The translations under genes were made by a program, and so were the position numbers. The notes below the pieces were generated by a model, which had not been told where the DNA came from, ran no database searches, and worked only from the letters and a program-made list of their open reading frames with translations. A stretch of DNA of 64,000 bases from JAVKSM01 sp039583705 (GTDB lineage Bacteria > Actinomycetota > Actinomycetes > Mycobacteriales > Pseudonocardiaceae): the NCBI GenBank assembly GCA_039583705.1, contig JAVKSM010000001.1, positions 11,032 to 75,031 of the forward strand. Reading direction: 5' to 3'. Positions 51,669 through 59,946 of the stretch are shown in pieces; within the stretch, counting starts at the first letter, position 1, and the number at the start of each line of letters is the position of its first letter.

Positions 51669-52550
51669 TCACCCGCTCACCCGGCTCGTCGGGCCCCTGT
51701 CGTTCCGATCCTGGTGCAGCAGCGGGGACCGGGCCAACACCACGGTGCCGGCTCCGATGAGGGCGGTGCCGAGCACGGTCCCCGCCAGCCACCACCCGCC
51801 TCGGGCATGCTGGGAGAAGATCGTGAGCCCCCACGTCACCGCGACCAGCGGGTTGGCCAGCGTCATCCCCGGCTGGGACGCCACGAGGCTGCCGGCCTGC
51901 AGCGCGTTCTGCAGCAGGAAGAACGACAGCGGACCGATGACGACCACGGCCCAGGTCTGCCACGCCGTGGCCACCCCGAGCAGGCCGTGCCGGTAGGCGG
52001 CTCCGACGCCGGCGACGAGCACCGCGGTGAGCCCGAAGCCGACGCCGGTGGCGATCCCGAGCAATGCTGCCCGGCGCGGCCCGCGGGCCCGGTGGCCGAC
52101 CACCACCAGCACCCCCGCCACGGCGAGCGCCAAGCCGACCCCGACCAGCCAGGCCGCCAGCGGTGCCATAGCCGGGCCACCGCCGGTGGGCGCGAGCGTG
52201 AGGATGAAGGCGGCGAGCCCCACCGCCATCATGCCGATGGCCGTCCATTCCCGGCGGTGGATCGGGGTGTGGAACACCACCGCGGCCAGCAGCAGCGTGA
52301 ACGGCAGCTCGGCGACGAGCAGCGGCTGGACGACGGCGACGTCGCCGAGGGCGAGCGCCGTGGCCTGCACGAGGAAGCCGAGCAGGACGGCGCCGATCCC
52401 GACGAGCCACACCGGGCGGACCAGCAGGTCGAACAGCAACCGCAACGAGAAGGCGTCCCGGTCCGGCGCTTCGCGGCCGGCTCTGCGTTGCAGCACCGAG
52501 GCGGACGCGTTGAGCGCCGCCGCGAGCAGCGCCAACCCGTTTGCGAGCAC
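51669..52550 (-). CDS. DMT-superfamily transporter
   Basis: 293 residues from GTG 52550 ([30 protein letters not shown]). Ten hydrophobic segments in two EamA-like halves, with [41 protein letters not shown] in the first and [24 protein letters not shown] in the second. It is closely related to the transporter at 55017-56024, with the same ASASVLQR and REWTA blocks. Substrate unknown. It converges on the end of the injection-system operon. Confidence 0.82.
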   Translation of the reverse strand: MLANGLALLAAALNASASVLQRRAGREAPDRDAFSLRLLFDLLVRPVWLVGIGAVLLGFLVQATALALGDVAVVQPLLVAELPFTLLLAAVVFHTPIHRREWTAIGMMAVGLAAFILTLAPTGGGPAMAPLAAWLVGVGLALAVAGVLVVVGHRARGPRRAALLGIATGVGFGLTAVLVAGVGAAYRHGLLGVATAWQTWAVVVIGPLSFFLLQNALQAGSLVASQPGMTLANPLVAVTWGLTIFSQHARGGWWLAGTVLGTALIGAGTVVLARSPLLHQDRNDRGPTSRVSG

Positions 52551-52682
52551 TCCTGTGGTTACCCCCGGCTCCCCGCGGCATGCGCCGAGCGGCCCACAGT
52601 CTCGGACAACCGTGCCTCCGGGACAACCCGGGGGTGGGGCGGTTTCGCACAGCCGCGACCCCGGCGACATCCTGACCACGTG

Positions 52683-53354
52683 ATGGCGAAGCGTTCGCTC
52701 CGGGTCGACCAGCCGCAGGATCTGCCGGTGTCGGCCCGCACGGAAGTGGTCGTGTCCGTCCTCATCGGCCTCGTGGTGGCCGTACCCCTGGCCGTGCTCT
52801 CGTCGGTGCCCATCGGGCTGCTCGCGGGGTGGGACACCGCGGCGGCCATCTACATGACGTGGGTCTGGCTGACCATCTGGGACAAGGACGCGGAGGAGAC
52901 AGCCGAGCGCGCCAACCGTACGGATCCCCGGCGCGCCCTCACCGACCTCCTGCTCCTGACGGCCGCGGTGGCGAGCCTGGTGGCCGTAGCCTTCGTGCTC
53001 CTGCACGCCGGGCAGAGCCACGGCCTCGGGGAACTGGTGCGGGTCGGGCTGGGCCTGGCCTCCGTGATCCTCTCCTGGGCCATGGTGCACACCGTCTACA
53101 CCCTGCGCTATGCGCTCCTGTACTACGACGGCACCGATGGTGGAGTGAACTTCAACGAGGACACGCCCCCCGGCTACAGCGACTTCGCCTACCTCGCCTT
53201 CACCATCGGCATGACCTTCCAGGTCTCGGACACCTCGCTGCAGGCCAGGGACATGCGCAGGGCGGCGTTGCGTCACGCCCTGCTGTCCTACCTGTTCGGC
53301 GTCGGGATCCTGGCCACGGCGATCAATCTCGTCGCCAGCCTCAGCAGCCGGTGA
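52683..53354 (+). CDS. DUF1345-family membrane protein
   Basis: 223 residues, ATG 52683. Five membrane segments with the family block [19 protein letters not shown] near the first helix pair, then [83 protein letters not shown]. This is a clear DUF1345 signature. Function unknown. Followed by an MFS gene 19 bases on, probably the same operon. Confidence 0.88.
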   Translation: MAKRSLRVDQPQDLPVSARTEVVVSVLIGLVVAVPLAVLSSVPIGLLAGWDTAAAIYMTWVWLTIWDKDAEETAERANRTDPRRALTDLLLLTAAVASLVAVAFVLLHAGQSHGLGELVRVGLGLASVILSWAMVHTVYTLRYALLYYDGTDGGVNFNEDTPPGYSDFAYLAFTIGMTFQVSDTSLQARDMRRAALRHALLSYLFGVGILATAINLVASLSSR

Positions 53355-53373
53355 CCAGGCGAGGAGGTGGGCC

Positions 53374-54948
53374 GTGACCGACCATGTGCCGGTGACCGAA
53401 CAGAAACTGCCGGCTCTCGTGGTCCGGTTGCGGGAGCGGTTCCGCCGGGACGTGCGGGACCGGCTCGAGGCGAAGGCCGGCGGCCCGGCACGGCTGCGGG
53501 TGATCGTGCTGCTCGCCGGCGTGCTCGGACTGAGCACCGCCGACACGGCCACCGTCGGCGCGATCGCCGGCGAACTGGAACGCTCGCTGCACCTGACCAA
53601 CACCGACATCGGTCTGCTGGTCACGGTCTCGACCGCGATCGGCGCGATCGCGACCCTGCCGGTGGGTGTGCTCACCGACCGGGCGAACCGCACCCGGCTG
53701 CTCTGGATCAGCATCCTGACGTGGTGCGCTGCGATGATCCTCAACGGTTTGTCGACGTCGTTCGTGATGCTGCTGCTGACCCGGCTCGCGCTCGGCGCGG
53801 TGGTGGCCACCGCCACGCCGGTGGTGGCCTCGCTGACCGGCGACTTGTTCCCGCCGGCCGAACGCGGCCGCATCTACGGCTACATCCTCACCGGCGAATT
53901 GGTCGGCACCGGGCTGGGGTTCCTCGTCTCCGGCGACCTCGCCGGGCTGCTGTCGTGGCGGGTGGGATTCTGGTGGCTCGCGGTGCCCGGGCTGGTCCTG
54001 GCCGCTTCGATCTGGCGGTACCTGCCCGAGCCGGCGCGCGGCGGGGCGAGCCGGCTCGACCCGGGCGACACCCGTATCCACCCGGCAACCGAGGTGGGTG
54101 ACCAGCCGGCCGAGGACGCCGCCGGTGAGCGGACCCGGGACGAGGGCGAGGTCGAGCGGGAGGTCGAGGAGGAGGGCATCACCCCGCACGAGCGGCTGGT
54201 GCTGCACGACGACCCGGCCGGCCGGCCGCTGTGGTGGGCGGTCCGCTACGTGCTGTCCATCCGCACCAACCTCGTCCTGATCACCGCATCCGCGCTGGGC
54301 TACTTCTTCCTGCAAGGGCTGGAGACCTTCGCCGTGGTGTTCCTGCGTGGCCGGTTCGGGCTCAGCCAGTCCGCCGGCAGTACCCTGCTCGTCGTCCTCG
54401 GCCTCGGCGCGATCGTCGGGGTCCTCGTCGCCGGCCGGGTCGGGGACCGCCTCATCGGCCGTCGCCGCGTCATCGGCCGGCCGCTCGTCGCGGGGACCGC
54501 GTTCGTCATCGCCGCCGTGCTGTTCGTGCCTGCGCTGCTGGTCCCCACCCTGCTCCTCGCGGCGCCGCTGTTCTTCCTGGCCGCCGCCGGGCTGGGCGGG
54601 TCGAACCCACCCCTGGACGCCGCTCGGCTCGACATCATGCACTCCCGGCTGTGGGGGCGGGCCGAGAGCGTGCGCACCGCGTTGCGCACCGGTCTGCAGG
54701 CGATCGCACCCCTGTTGTTCGGCTTCGTCTCCGCCCACTTCGGGGGCCAGGGCGGTGGGCTCGGCCAGCCCAGCGGGGCGCAGCCGCACGGCGCGATCGG
54801 CCTCGACCACACCTTCCTGGTCATGCTGATCCCGCTCGTCGTCGCCGGCCTCCTGCTCCTGGTTCGCGCCCGCCTGACCTACCCGCGCGACGTCGCCACC
54901 GCGGTCGCCTCCGAACGCTCGACCCGGTGCCACGGCGGCGGCCGTTGA
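53374..54948 (+). CDS. MFS transporter (spinster-like)
   Basis: 524 residues from GTG 53374. Twelve membrane segments; motif A GVLTDRANRTRLLWISIL between helices 2 and 3, and a matching GRVGDRLIGRRRVIGRPL in the second half. A long charged cytoplasmic loop in the middle (about 215-275) is rich in Glu/Asp/Arg. Substrate unknown. Confidence 0.85.
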   Translation: MTDHVPVTEQKLPALVVRLRERFRRDVRDRLEAKAGGPARLRVIVLLAGVLGLSTADTATVGAIAGELERSLHLTNTDIGLLVTVSTAIGAIATLPVGVLTDRANRTRLLWISILTWCAAMILNGLSTSFVMLLLTRLALGAVVATATPVVASLTGDLFPPAERGRIYGYILTGELVGTGLGFLVSGDLAGLLSWRVGFWWLAVPGLVLAASIWRYLPEPARGGASRLDPGDTRIHPATEVGDQPAEDAAGERTRDEGEVEREVEEEGITPHERLVLHDDPAGRPLWWAVRYVLSIRTNLVLITASALGYFFLQGLETFAVVFLRGRFGLSQSAGSTLLVVLGLGAIVGVLVAGRVGDRLIGRRRVIGRPLVAGTAFVIAAVLFVPALLVPTLLLAAPLFFLAAAGLGGSNPPLDAARLDIMHSRLWGRAESVRTALRTGLQAIAPLLFGFVSAHFGGQGGGLGQPSGAQPHGAIGLDHTFLVMLIPLVVAGLLLLVRARLTYPRDVATAVASERSTRCHGGGR

Positions 54949-55016
54949 GTTTGTCGGAGCCATCGGCGTGGTAGTCGGAATCCGGGGGACGGCGTCCGGG
55001 GGGCGGCCGAGAGTGT

Positions 55017-56024
55017 ATGATCATGCTGGTGCCGCTGTTGAGTGTTGCGCTCGCGGTCTTGGGTGCGTTGGCGAACGCCACCTCCTCGGTGCTGCAGCGC
55101 AAAGCCGACCGCGACGAACCGGAAGACCGCTCGGGCCTGGCGATGATGTGGGACCTGGCGCACAAGCCGACCTGGGTCGGGGGCATCCTCGCGATCATCG
55201 CCGGGTTTCTTCTGCAGGCCGGGGCGCTTGCCACCGGACCGATCGCCCTCGTGCAACCGATCCTGGTCCTGGAGCTGCCGTTGACGTTGCTGCTGGCCGG
55301 GTTGGTGTTCCGCAGCCGGCTGCACCCCCGGGAATGGACCGCCGTCGCCGGGATGGGCGCCGGGCTCGGTCTGATGCTCTTCGCACTGCAACCCTCCGGC
55401 GGCAGCCCTCAGGCCGCCTCCGCGATCCGATGGATCGCCGGGGTGGTGACCGTCCTCGCGGTCGCCGGCTTGTTCGTCAGGCTCGGCTACCGGGTCCACC
55501 ACACCCGCCGCGCCGCTTACCTGGGGATCGCCACCGGCATCGGTTTCGGGTTCACCGCCACCCTGATCGCCGGCATTACGGCGGCCTACGCCACCACCGG
55601 CATCGGTGGGGTGTTCACCACGTGGCAGACCTACCTGCTGATCGTGCTGGGGCCGGCGTTCTTCTTCCTGCTGCAGAAGACCATGCAGGCCGGACGCCTG
55701 GTCGCCTCCCAGCCCGCACTGACACTGGCCGACCCCGTGGTCGCCGCCGCGTTCGGCCTGGCCGTGTTCGGCGAACACGTGCGCACCGGAGGCTGGTTGA
55801 CCGCCGCGTTGCTCGGCGCCGCACTGGTCGCCGCCGGCACCTTGCTGCTGGTGCGCTCCCCCCTCCTCCGCGACTCCTCCGACGAGCGGCAGGATGGCAA
55901 GCGGCAGGTCAGCGAGCGGCAGGCCGGCAAGCCAGCACCGGTGTCGAGGGACCACTGTTCGTGGCGGGGCATGGGTGTCCCGCTGACCGGCCGGGACGTG
56001 ACCAGGGACCGGGGGCGGCGGTGA
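55017..56024 (+). CDS. DMT-superfamily transporter
   Basis: 335 residues; ATG 55017 or ATG 55023. Ten hydrophobic segments (ALANATSSVLQRKADRDEPED ... ALVQPILVLELPLTLLLAGLVFRSRLHPREWTAVAGMGAGLGL ... LVASQPALTLADPVVAAAFGLAVFGEHVRTGGW). A paralogue of the 51669 gene. It ends in a basic, Gln-rich hydrophilic tail of about 40 residues with an imperfect repeat (ERQDGKRQVSERQAGKP). Substrate unknown. Confidence 0.83.
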   Translation: MIMLVPLLSVALAVLGALANATSSVLQRKADRDEPEDRSGLAMMWDLAHKPTWVGGILAIIAGFLLQAGALATGPIALVQPILVLELPLTLLLAGLVFRSRLHPREWTAVAGMGAGLGLMLFALQPSGGSPQAASAIRWIAGVVTVLAVAGLFVRLGYRVHHTRRAAYLGIATGIGFGFTATLIAGITAAYATTGIGGVFTTWQTYLLIVLGPAFFFLLQKTMQAGRLVASQPALTLADPVVAAAFGLAVFGEHVRTGGWLTAALLGAALVAAGTLLLVRSPLLRDSSDERQDGKRQVSERQAGKPAPVSRDHCSWRGMGVPLTGRDVTRDRGRR

Positions 56025-56105
56025 GCCGGTCCCACGCGTCAGGTTTCCGCACGTCTCACACGAGGTAGTCGCTGCGGGCGGTCGAGCGGGTGGGCCGGCA
56101 CTCCC

Positions 56106-56141
56106 GGTAGGGCTGCGATGACAGGTAGGGCTGCGATGACG
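56106..56141. repeat. 18-bp tandem duplication carrying two alternative start codons
   Basis: GGTAGGGCTGCGATGAC(A/G) occurs twice in a row at 56106-56123 and 56124-56141. Each copy has an ATG (56118 and 56136) in the same frame with the same upstream sequence, so the next gene has two nearly identical initiation sites. Confidence 0.85.
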
Positions 56142-56711
56142 AGGAAAACGGTGGCGATGAACCTGTTGACCCGACCGACCACGACCACGATCCCACCCGT
56201 GCCCACCCCCCGGGCAGCCGGGAAGGCCGTCCGGCGCAGCGCGCGGTCCGGTGCCCGGCACGGCGACTGGGTGGGCCGTGCCGAGCACCGGGTCGACCGG
56301 TGGCTGTCCAACGTCGAGCACGGCCGCTTCGAGCGTTCGCTGTCGGGGCTGACCGCCCTCGCGGCCGCGGTGACCACTGCCGAGATCTACCTCGAGCACT
56401 ACCGGGCGAGCTTCGGCAACAAGTGGATGTGGAGCCCGGTGCTGGTCACCCCGCCGGTGGTGGTCGCCGGGATCGGCGGGGTGTTCTCCCGGCGTTGGGC
56501 GAAGACGTGGCTGCCGGTCACCGCGGCGGTCTACACCGCCAACGGGCTGCTGGGCGAGTACTTTCACGCCCGTGGGGTCGCCCGCAGGCCGGGCGGCTGG
56601 CAGATGGCGTCCTACAACGTGCCGATGGGGCCACCGATCGCGGCGCCCGGGCTGATGCTCGTCGTCGGCGGCATGGGCCTGCTGGCCGCGCTGCTGCGCC
56701 GCGAGGAGTAG
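56118..56711 (+). CDS. Membrane protein of unknown function
   Basis: 197 residues from ATG 56118 (or 191 from ATG 56136). A basic, Thr/Pro-rich N-terminus is followed by four hydrophobic stretches (LTALAAAVTTAEIYLEHY, VLVTPPVVVAGIGGVF, TWLPVTAAVYTANGLLGEYFHARGV, IAAPGLMLVVGGMGLLAALL). The GEYFHARGVARRPGGWQMASYNVPMGPP segment looks conserved and may carry a His/Glu site. Not assigned to a family with certainty. Confidence 0.7.
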   Translation: MTGRAAMTRKTVAMNLLTRPTTTTIPPVPTPRAAGKAVRRSARSGARHGDWVGRAEHRVDRWLSNVEHGRFERSLSGLTALAAAVTTAEIYLEHYRASFGNKWMWSPVLVTPPVVVAGIGGVFSRRWAKTWLPVTAAVYTANGLLGEYFHARGVARRPGGWQMASYNVPMGPPIAAPGLMLVVGGMGLLAALLRREE

Positions 56712-56765
56712 GCATGAGGGTCGCCCCCGCCGCTGGCGAGGCGCCCCTGCCCTATTGCGGCGAGC

Positions 56766-57686
56766 TCATCCCGCGCTCAACCGGACGCCCCAGCGGGCTC
56801 TGGCCGCCTGCCCCGGCGCCAGGCGCCAGACTCCCTCCCCGGTCTGAAAGGCGTTCGGCGGGCAGGTCATCGGCTCGGCACCGAGCCCCCGGCGGCGTCG
56901 GTGCGGGCTCAGCGTGTCGCCGGTGAAGAGCTCGACGATCGGGTAACTGCCGTCCACCCACAGCTCGGCGCACCGCCCGTCCGGCCCTCCCAGCCGCACC
57001 CAGGCCCGCCCCGCCTCGTCGCGGCGCAGGTCGGTGAAAGCGAAATCGATCCGCTGGTCATCAAGGCTGCGCCCGTCGGCGAAGTCGAAGCGGCTGCCGG
57101 GCACCGGCTCGGTCCCAATCGGGAGCTGCCGCTGCGGGTCGGTGACGATACGGGTGCCGGCGGCGAAGGTCAGCACGGCATCGTCGATCACGCCGCTGCC
57201 CGGTGACAGGTACGGGTGTTGCCCGCTGCCGTACGGGCAGCTCCGCTCGCCCCGGTTGGTCGCCGTGGTCGTCACCGTCAGGCCGTCGTCAGCGAGGAGG
57301 TAGTCCACCTCCACGTCGAGCAGGAACGGGTAGCCGGTCAGCGGATGCAGTCGGGTCGCCATGGTGACCCGGCTCGCCTCTTGGCGCACCGGAACCCAGG
57401 AACGCCAGCGCAGCAGACCGTGGATCGCTGTGCCCTTCTCCGGTTCGGTGATCGCCACCTGGTGGTCGACACCGGCGAACTGGTACCGGCCGTCGGCCAG
57501 CCGATTGGGCCAGGGAACCAGCGGCGCGCCGTGCGCACCGTCGCACATCGCCTCCCGCGGGTAGGGGTCGAGGACCGCCCGCTCGCCCACCCGGTACTCC
57601 CGCACCCCGCCGCCGACCTCGACCACGACGGCGGCCTGCTCACCGTGGCGGATCTCGTACTGCCGTCCTGACGGGGGGATGCTCAC
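56766..57686 (-). CDS. Aldose 1-epimerase (GalM-like)
   Basis: 306 residues, ATG 57686. Beta-sandwich epimerase family. MCDGAHGAPLVPWPNRLADGRYQFAGVDHQV holds the conserved N-R (substrate Arg) motif, AIHGLLRWRSW the first His, SGQHPYLSPG the catalytic His, and LGAEPMTCPPNAFQTGEG the catalytic acid. It would interconvert sugar anomers in the cytosol. No sugar-pathway gene lies next to it. Confidence 0.88.
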   Translation of the reverse strand: MSIPPSGRQYEIRHGEQAAVVVEVGGGVREYRVGERAVLDPYPREAMCDGAHGAPLVPWPNRLADGRYQFAGVDHQVAITEPEKGTAIHGLLRWRSWVPVRQEASRVTMATRLHPLTGYPFLLDVEVDYLLADDGLTVTTTATNRGERSCPYGSGQHPYLSPGSGVIDDAVLTFAAGTRIVTDPQRQLPIGTEPVPGSRFDFADGRSLDDQRIDFAFTDLRRDEAGRAWVRLGGPDGRCAELWVDGSYPIVELFTGDTLSPHRRRRGLGAEPMTCPPNAFQTGEGVWRLAPGQAARARWGVRLSAG

Positions 57687-57857
57687 GCGGCCTCACATCT
57701 GCATCCGCTCAGCTCCGGGAGTGGCCGACGGTGCCCGGTCACCGTGGGTGGTACCGAGAGGTATTCCCGATCGGACCCGGTCTAGTCTCCGGCCCTGTCC
57801 TCGGGGGCTCACCGCCGGCCGCGCTCGCCCCGGGGGTCGCCGACCGGGCCGGGGTGG

Positions 57858-58445
57858 TTGGCGTGGCGCCGCTTCCGGTTCCGGGTGAGGCTGGTGTCGT
57901 GGGTCCGCCGTTTCCAGCCACCGTCGTTCGACCTCGCGTTGCCGCTCAACCATCGGCTGCGGGGCGAGCGGATCACGAGGACCGAGATGACCCTGGCGCT
58001 GGCACTGGTGGTCGACCTGGCGGGGTTCCTCGTGACGGCGACGTTCGGCGTCACGCCGAGCAACCAACCGGCCGACCGCGGGCCGGCCGTGGCCGCCGGC
58101 GTGCTCGCTGTCACGGCCACGCTCCTCAAGGCGTGCACCAACCTGCTGCCGCACGGACCGGTGGCGCTGCTGGTGAGCTGGCAGCCATACGCGCTGCTGG
58201 TCAGCGGTGCCGCCGGCCTGCTGCTCAACCAGCTTTCGTTCCAGGCCGGCCCGCTGGCGGCGAGCCTGCCGGCGATCACTGTCGTCGACCCCCTCGTCGC
58301 CGTGCTGCTCGGTGTCACCGTCTACGACGAGGATCTGCGCCACATCCCGCTCGCGATCGCCGGCGAGGTGGTCTTCCTTGGGTTGTTCGCTCTCGCCGCG
58401 GCAGCCCTCACCCGTCAAGAGCAGAAACGGGCGCCCGCGGCGTGA
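57858..58445 (+). CDS. DMT-type transporter, apparently only the C-terminal half
   Basis: 195 residues from ATG 57858; ATG 57987 (MTLALALVVDLAGFLVTATFGV) is an alternative start. Five hydrophobic segments with LLVSWQPYALLVSGAAGLLLNQLSFQAGPLAASLPAITVVDPLVAVLLGVTVYDEDLRHI, the second-half signature of the actinobacterial DMT group also seen at 51669 and 55017. Full members are near 290 residues, so this is either a truncated copy or a half-size transporter that works as a dimer. The upstream basic segment (FRFRVRLVSWVRRF) does not resemble the missing helices. Confidence 0.65.
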   Translation: MAWRRFRFRVRLVSWVRRFQPPSFDLALPLNHRLRGERITRTEMTLALALVVDLAGFLVTATFGVTPSNQPADRGPAVAAGVLAVTATLLKACTNLLPHGPVALLVSWQPYALLVSGAAGLLLNQLSFQAGPLAASLPAITVVDPLVAVLLGVTVYDEDLRHIPLAIAGEVVFLGLFALAAAALTRQEQKRAPAA

Positions 58446-58475
58446 GCAGCGGTGCCAGGACTCAGGAGGACGGAC

Positions 58476-59945
58476 ATGGACAACAGCTTCCCTGGACCAC
58501 AGGTGCAACCCGGCGACCCCAGGTTCCCGGCGGTCACCCGCGGCTTCAATCAACGCTGGACCGCCGACCCGGCCTATGTGCAGCTATGCAGCAGCCCGGA
58601 CGACGTGGTGGCCGCAGTGAGTTCAGCGGTGCGCCAGGGGCGGCGCCTGACGACGCGCAGCGGTGGTCACTGCTATGAGAACTTCGTTTACGGCAACACT
58701 GGTGGCGTCATCATCGATCTGTCCCCGATGAATGGCGTGTATGTCGACCCGCAGACCGGGTGGCTCGTCGTCGACGCGGGTGCGACTCTCTTCGACGTCT
58801 ACCTCCGGATGTACAAACGGTACGGTGTCACGATACCGGGCGGCTCTTGCTACTCGGTGGGCGCGGGCGGGCACATCACCGGCGGGGGTTACGGGCTGCT
58901 GTCCCGCCGGCATGGGCTGACGGTTGACTACTTGAGCGCCGTCGAGGTGGTCCACGTCGACGACAACGGGATCACCCGGCGCGACCGGTTCAGCGCCGAG
59001 GCGGCTGATAGTGCCGAGTCGCTGATGCTGTGGGGGAACCAGGGCGGCGGCGGCGGCAACTTCGGCGTCGTGACGAAGTTCTTCTTCGCTGACCCCCCCG
59101 CCGCGCCCTCACAGGCATGGCTGGTCAGCGAGGGCTGGAACTGGGAGGGCTTCGACGTTGACTCGTTCACCGGGTTCTTGCAGAACTATGGCCGCTTCTT
59201 CGTTGACCACAAGGATCCGGGTGACCCCTCCGACGGCCTGTTCGCCCTGCTGCACCTCACCTGCGCGCCGGCGCCCCAGATCGCGTTGACCATCCAACTG
59301 GTGGGCGACGACCCGGACCCACTGCATGTCTTCCGCGAGACGGTGCGCCCAGCCGGCATCCGTCCGGAACCGGTCCTCAGGCCCGTCGGCTATCATGGTG
59401 TCCCGACGCCGAGCCTTGACGTCCAGATCATGCCCTGGTTGTTCGCGACCCAGACCTTGAACGGCTCCGGAAACCCTCGCCGAGCCAAGTACAAGTCGGC
59501 GTACATGATCGGTAACTTCACCACCGAAGAGTGCCATACGATCTGGCGCGAGCTGCGTGAATCGAAGTTCCAGAACGCTCAGGCGCTGCTCCAGGTCGAT
59601 TCTTACGGCGGTCAGGTGAATGCGGTCGACCCGGCCGCCACGGCCATCCCGCAACGTTCGTCAGCCATGAAGCTCCAATACCAGACGTACTGGGAACACG
59701 AGGCTGACGACCAGGCGAACCTCAACTGGATCCGCGGGTTCTACACCGCCATGTACGGCGACGCGGGACCGCTCCCCGACGGTCGCCTCGACGGTTGCTA
59801 TGTCAACTACCCCGACGTGGACCTCGCCGACTGGCGGACACTCTACTACAAGGACAACTACCCCGATCTTCAAGAGGTGAAAGCGAGGTGGGATCCGCGC
59901 AACGTCTTCAACCACTTGCAGTCGATCACAATGCCGCCCGTTTAG
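58476..59945 (+). CDS. FAD-linked oxidase, berberine-bridge-enzyme type with two flavin attachment sites
   Basis: 489 residues, ATG 58476 after AGGAGG. FAD_binding_4 (PCMH) domain with TTRSGGHCYENFVYG, where His65 is the expected 8-alpha link, and GSCYSVGAGGHITGGGYGLLSRRHG, where Cys125 sits at the 6-S-cysteinyl position. Both residues of a bicovalent flavin are therefore present. The C-terminal BBE segment (YVNYPDVDLADW ... YYKDNYPDLQEVKARWDPRNVFNHLQSI) is complete. No signal peptide is visible, so it probably acts in the cytosol. Such enzymes oxidise sugars or secondary metabolites. Convergent with the Nramp gene, one base between stops. Confidence 0.9.
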   Translation: MDNSFPGPQVQPGDPRFPAVTRGFNQRWTADPAYVQLCSSPDDVVAAVSSAVRQGRRLTTRSGGHCYENFVYGNTGGVIIDLSPMNGVYVDPQTGWLVVDAGATLFDVYLRMYKRYGVTIPGGSCYSVGAGGHITGGGYGLLSRRHGLTVDYLSAVEVVHVDDNGITRRDRFSAEAADSAESLMLWGNQGGGGGNFGVVTKFFFADPPAAPSQAWLVSEGWNWEGFDVDSFTGFLQNYGRFFVDHKDPGDPSDGLFALLHLTCAPAPQIALTIQLVGDDPDPLHVFRETVRPAGIRPEPVLRPVGYHGVPTPSLDVQIMPWLFATQTLNGSGNPRRAKYKSAYMIGNFTTEECHTIWRELRESKFQNAQALLQVDSYGGQVNAVDPAATAIPQRSSAMKLQYQTYWEHEADDQANLNWIRGFYTAMYGDAGPLPDGRLDGCYVNYPDVDLADWRTLYYKDNYPDLQEVKARWDPRNVFNHLQSITMPPV

Positions 59946-59946
59946 C

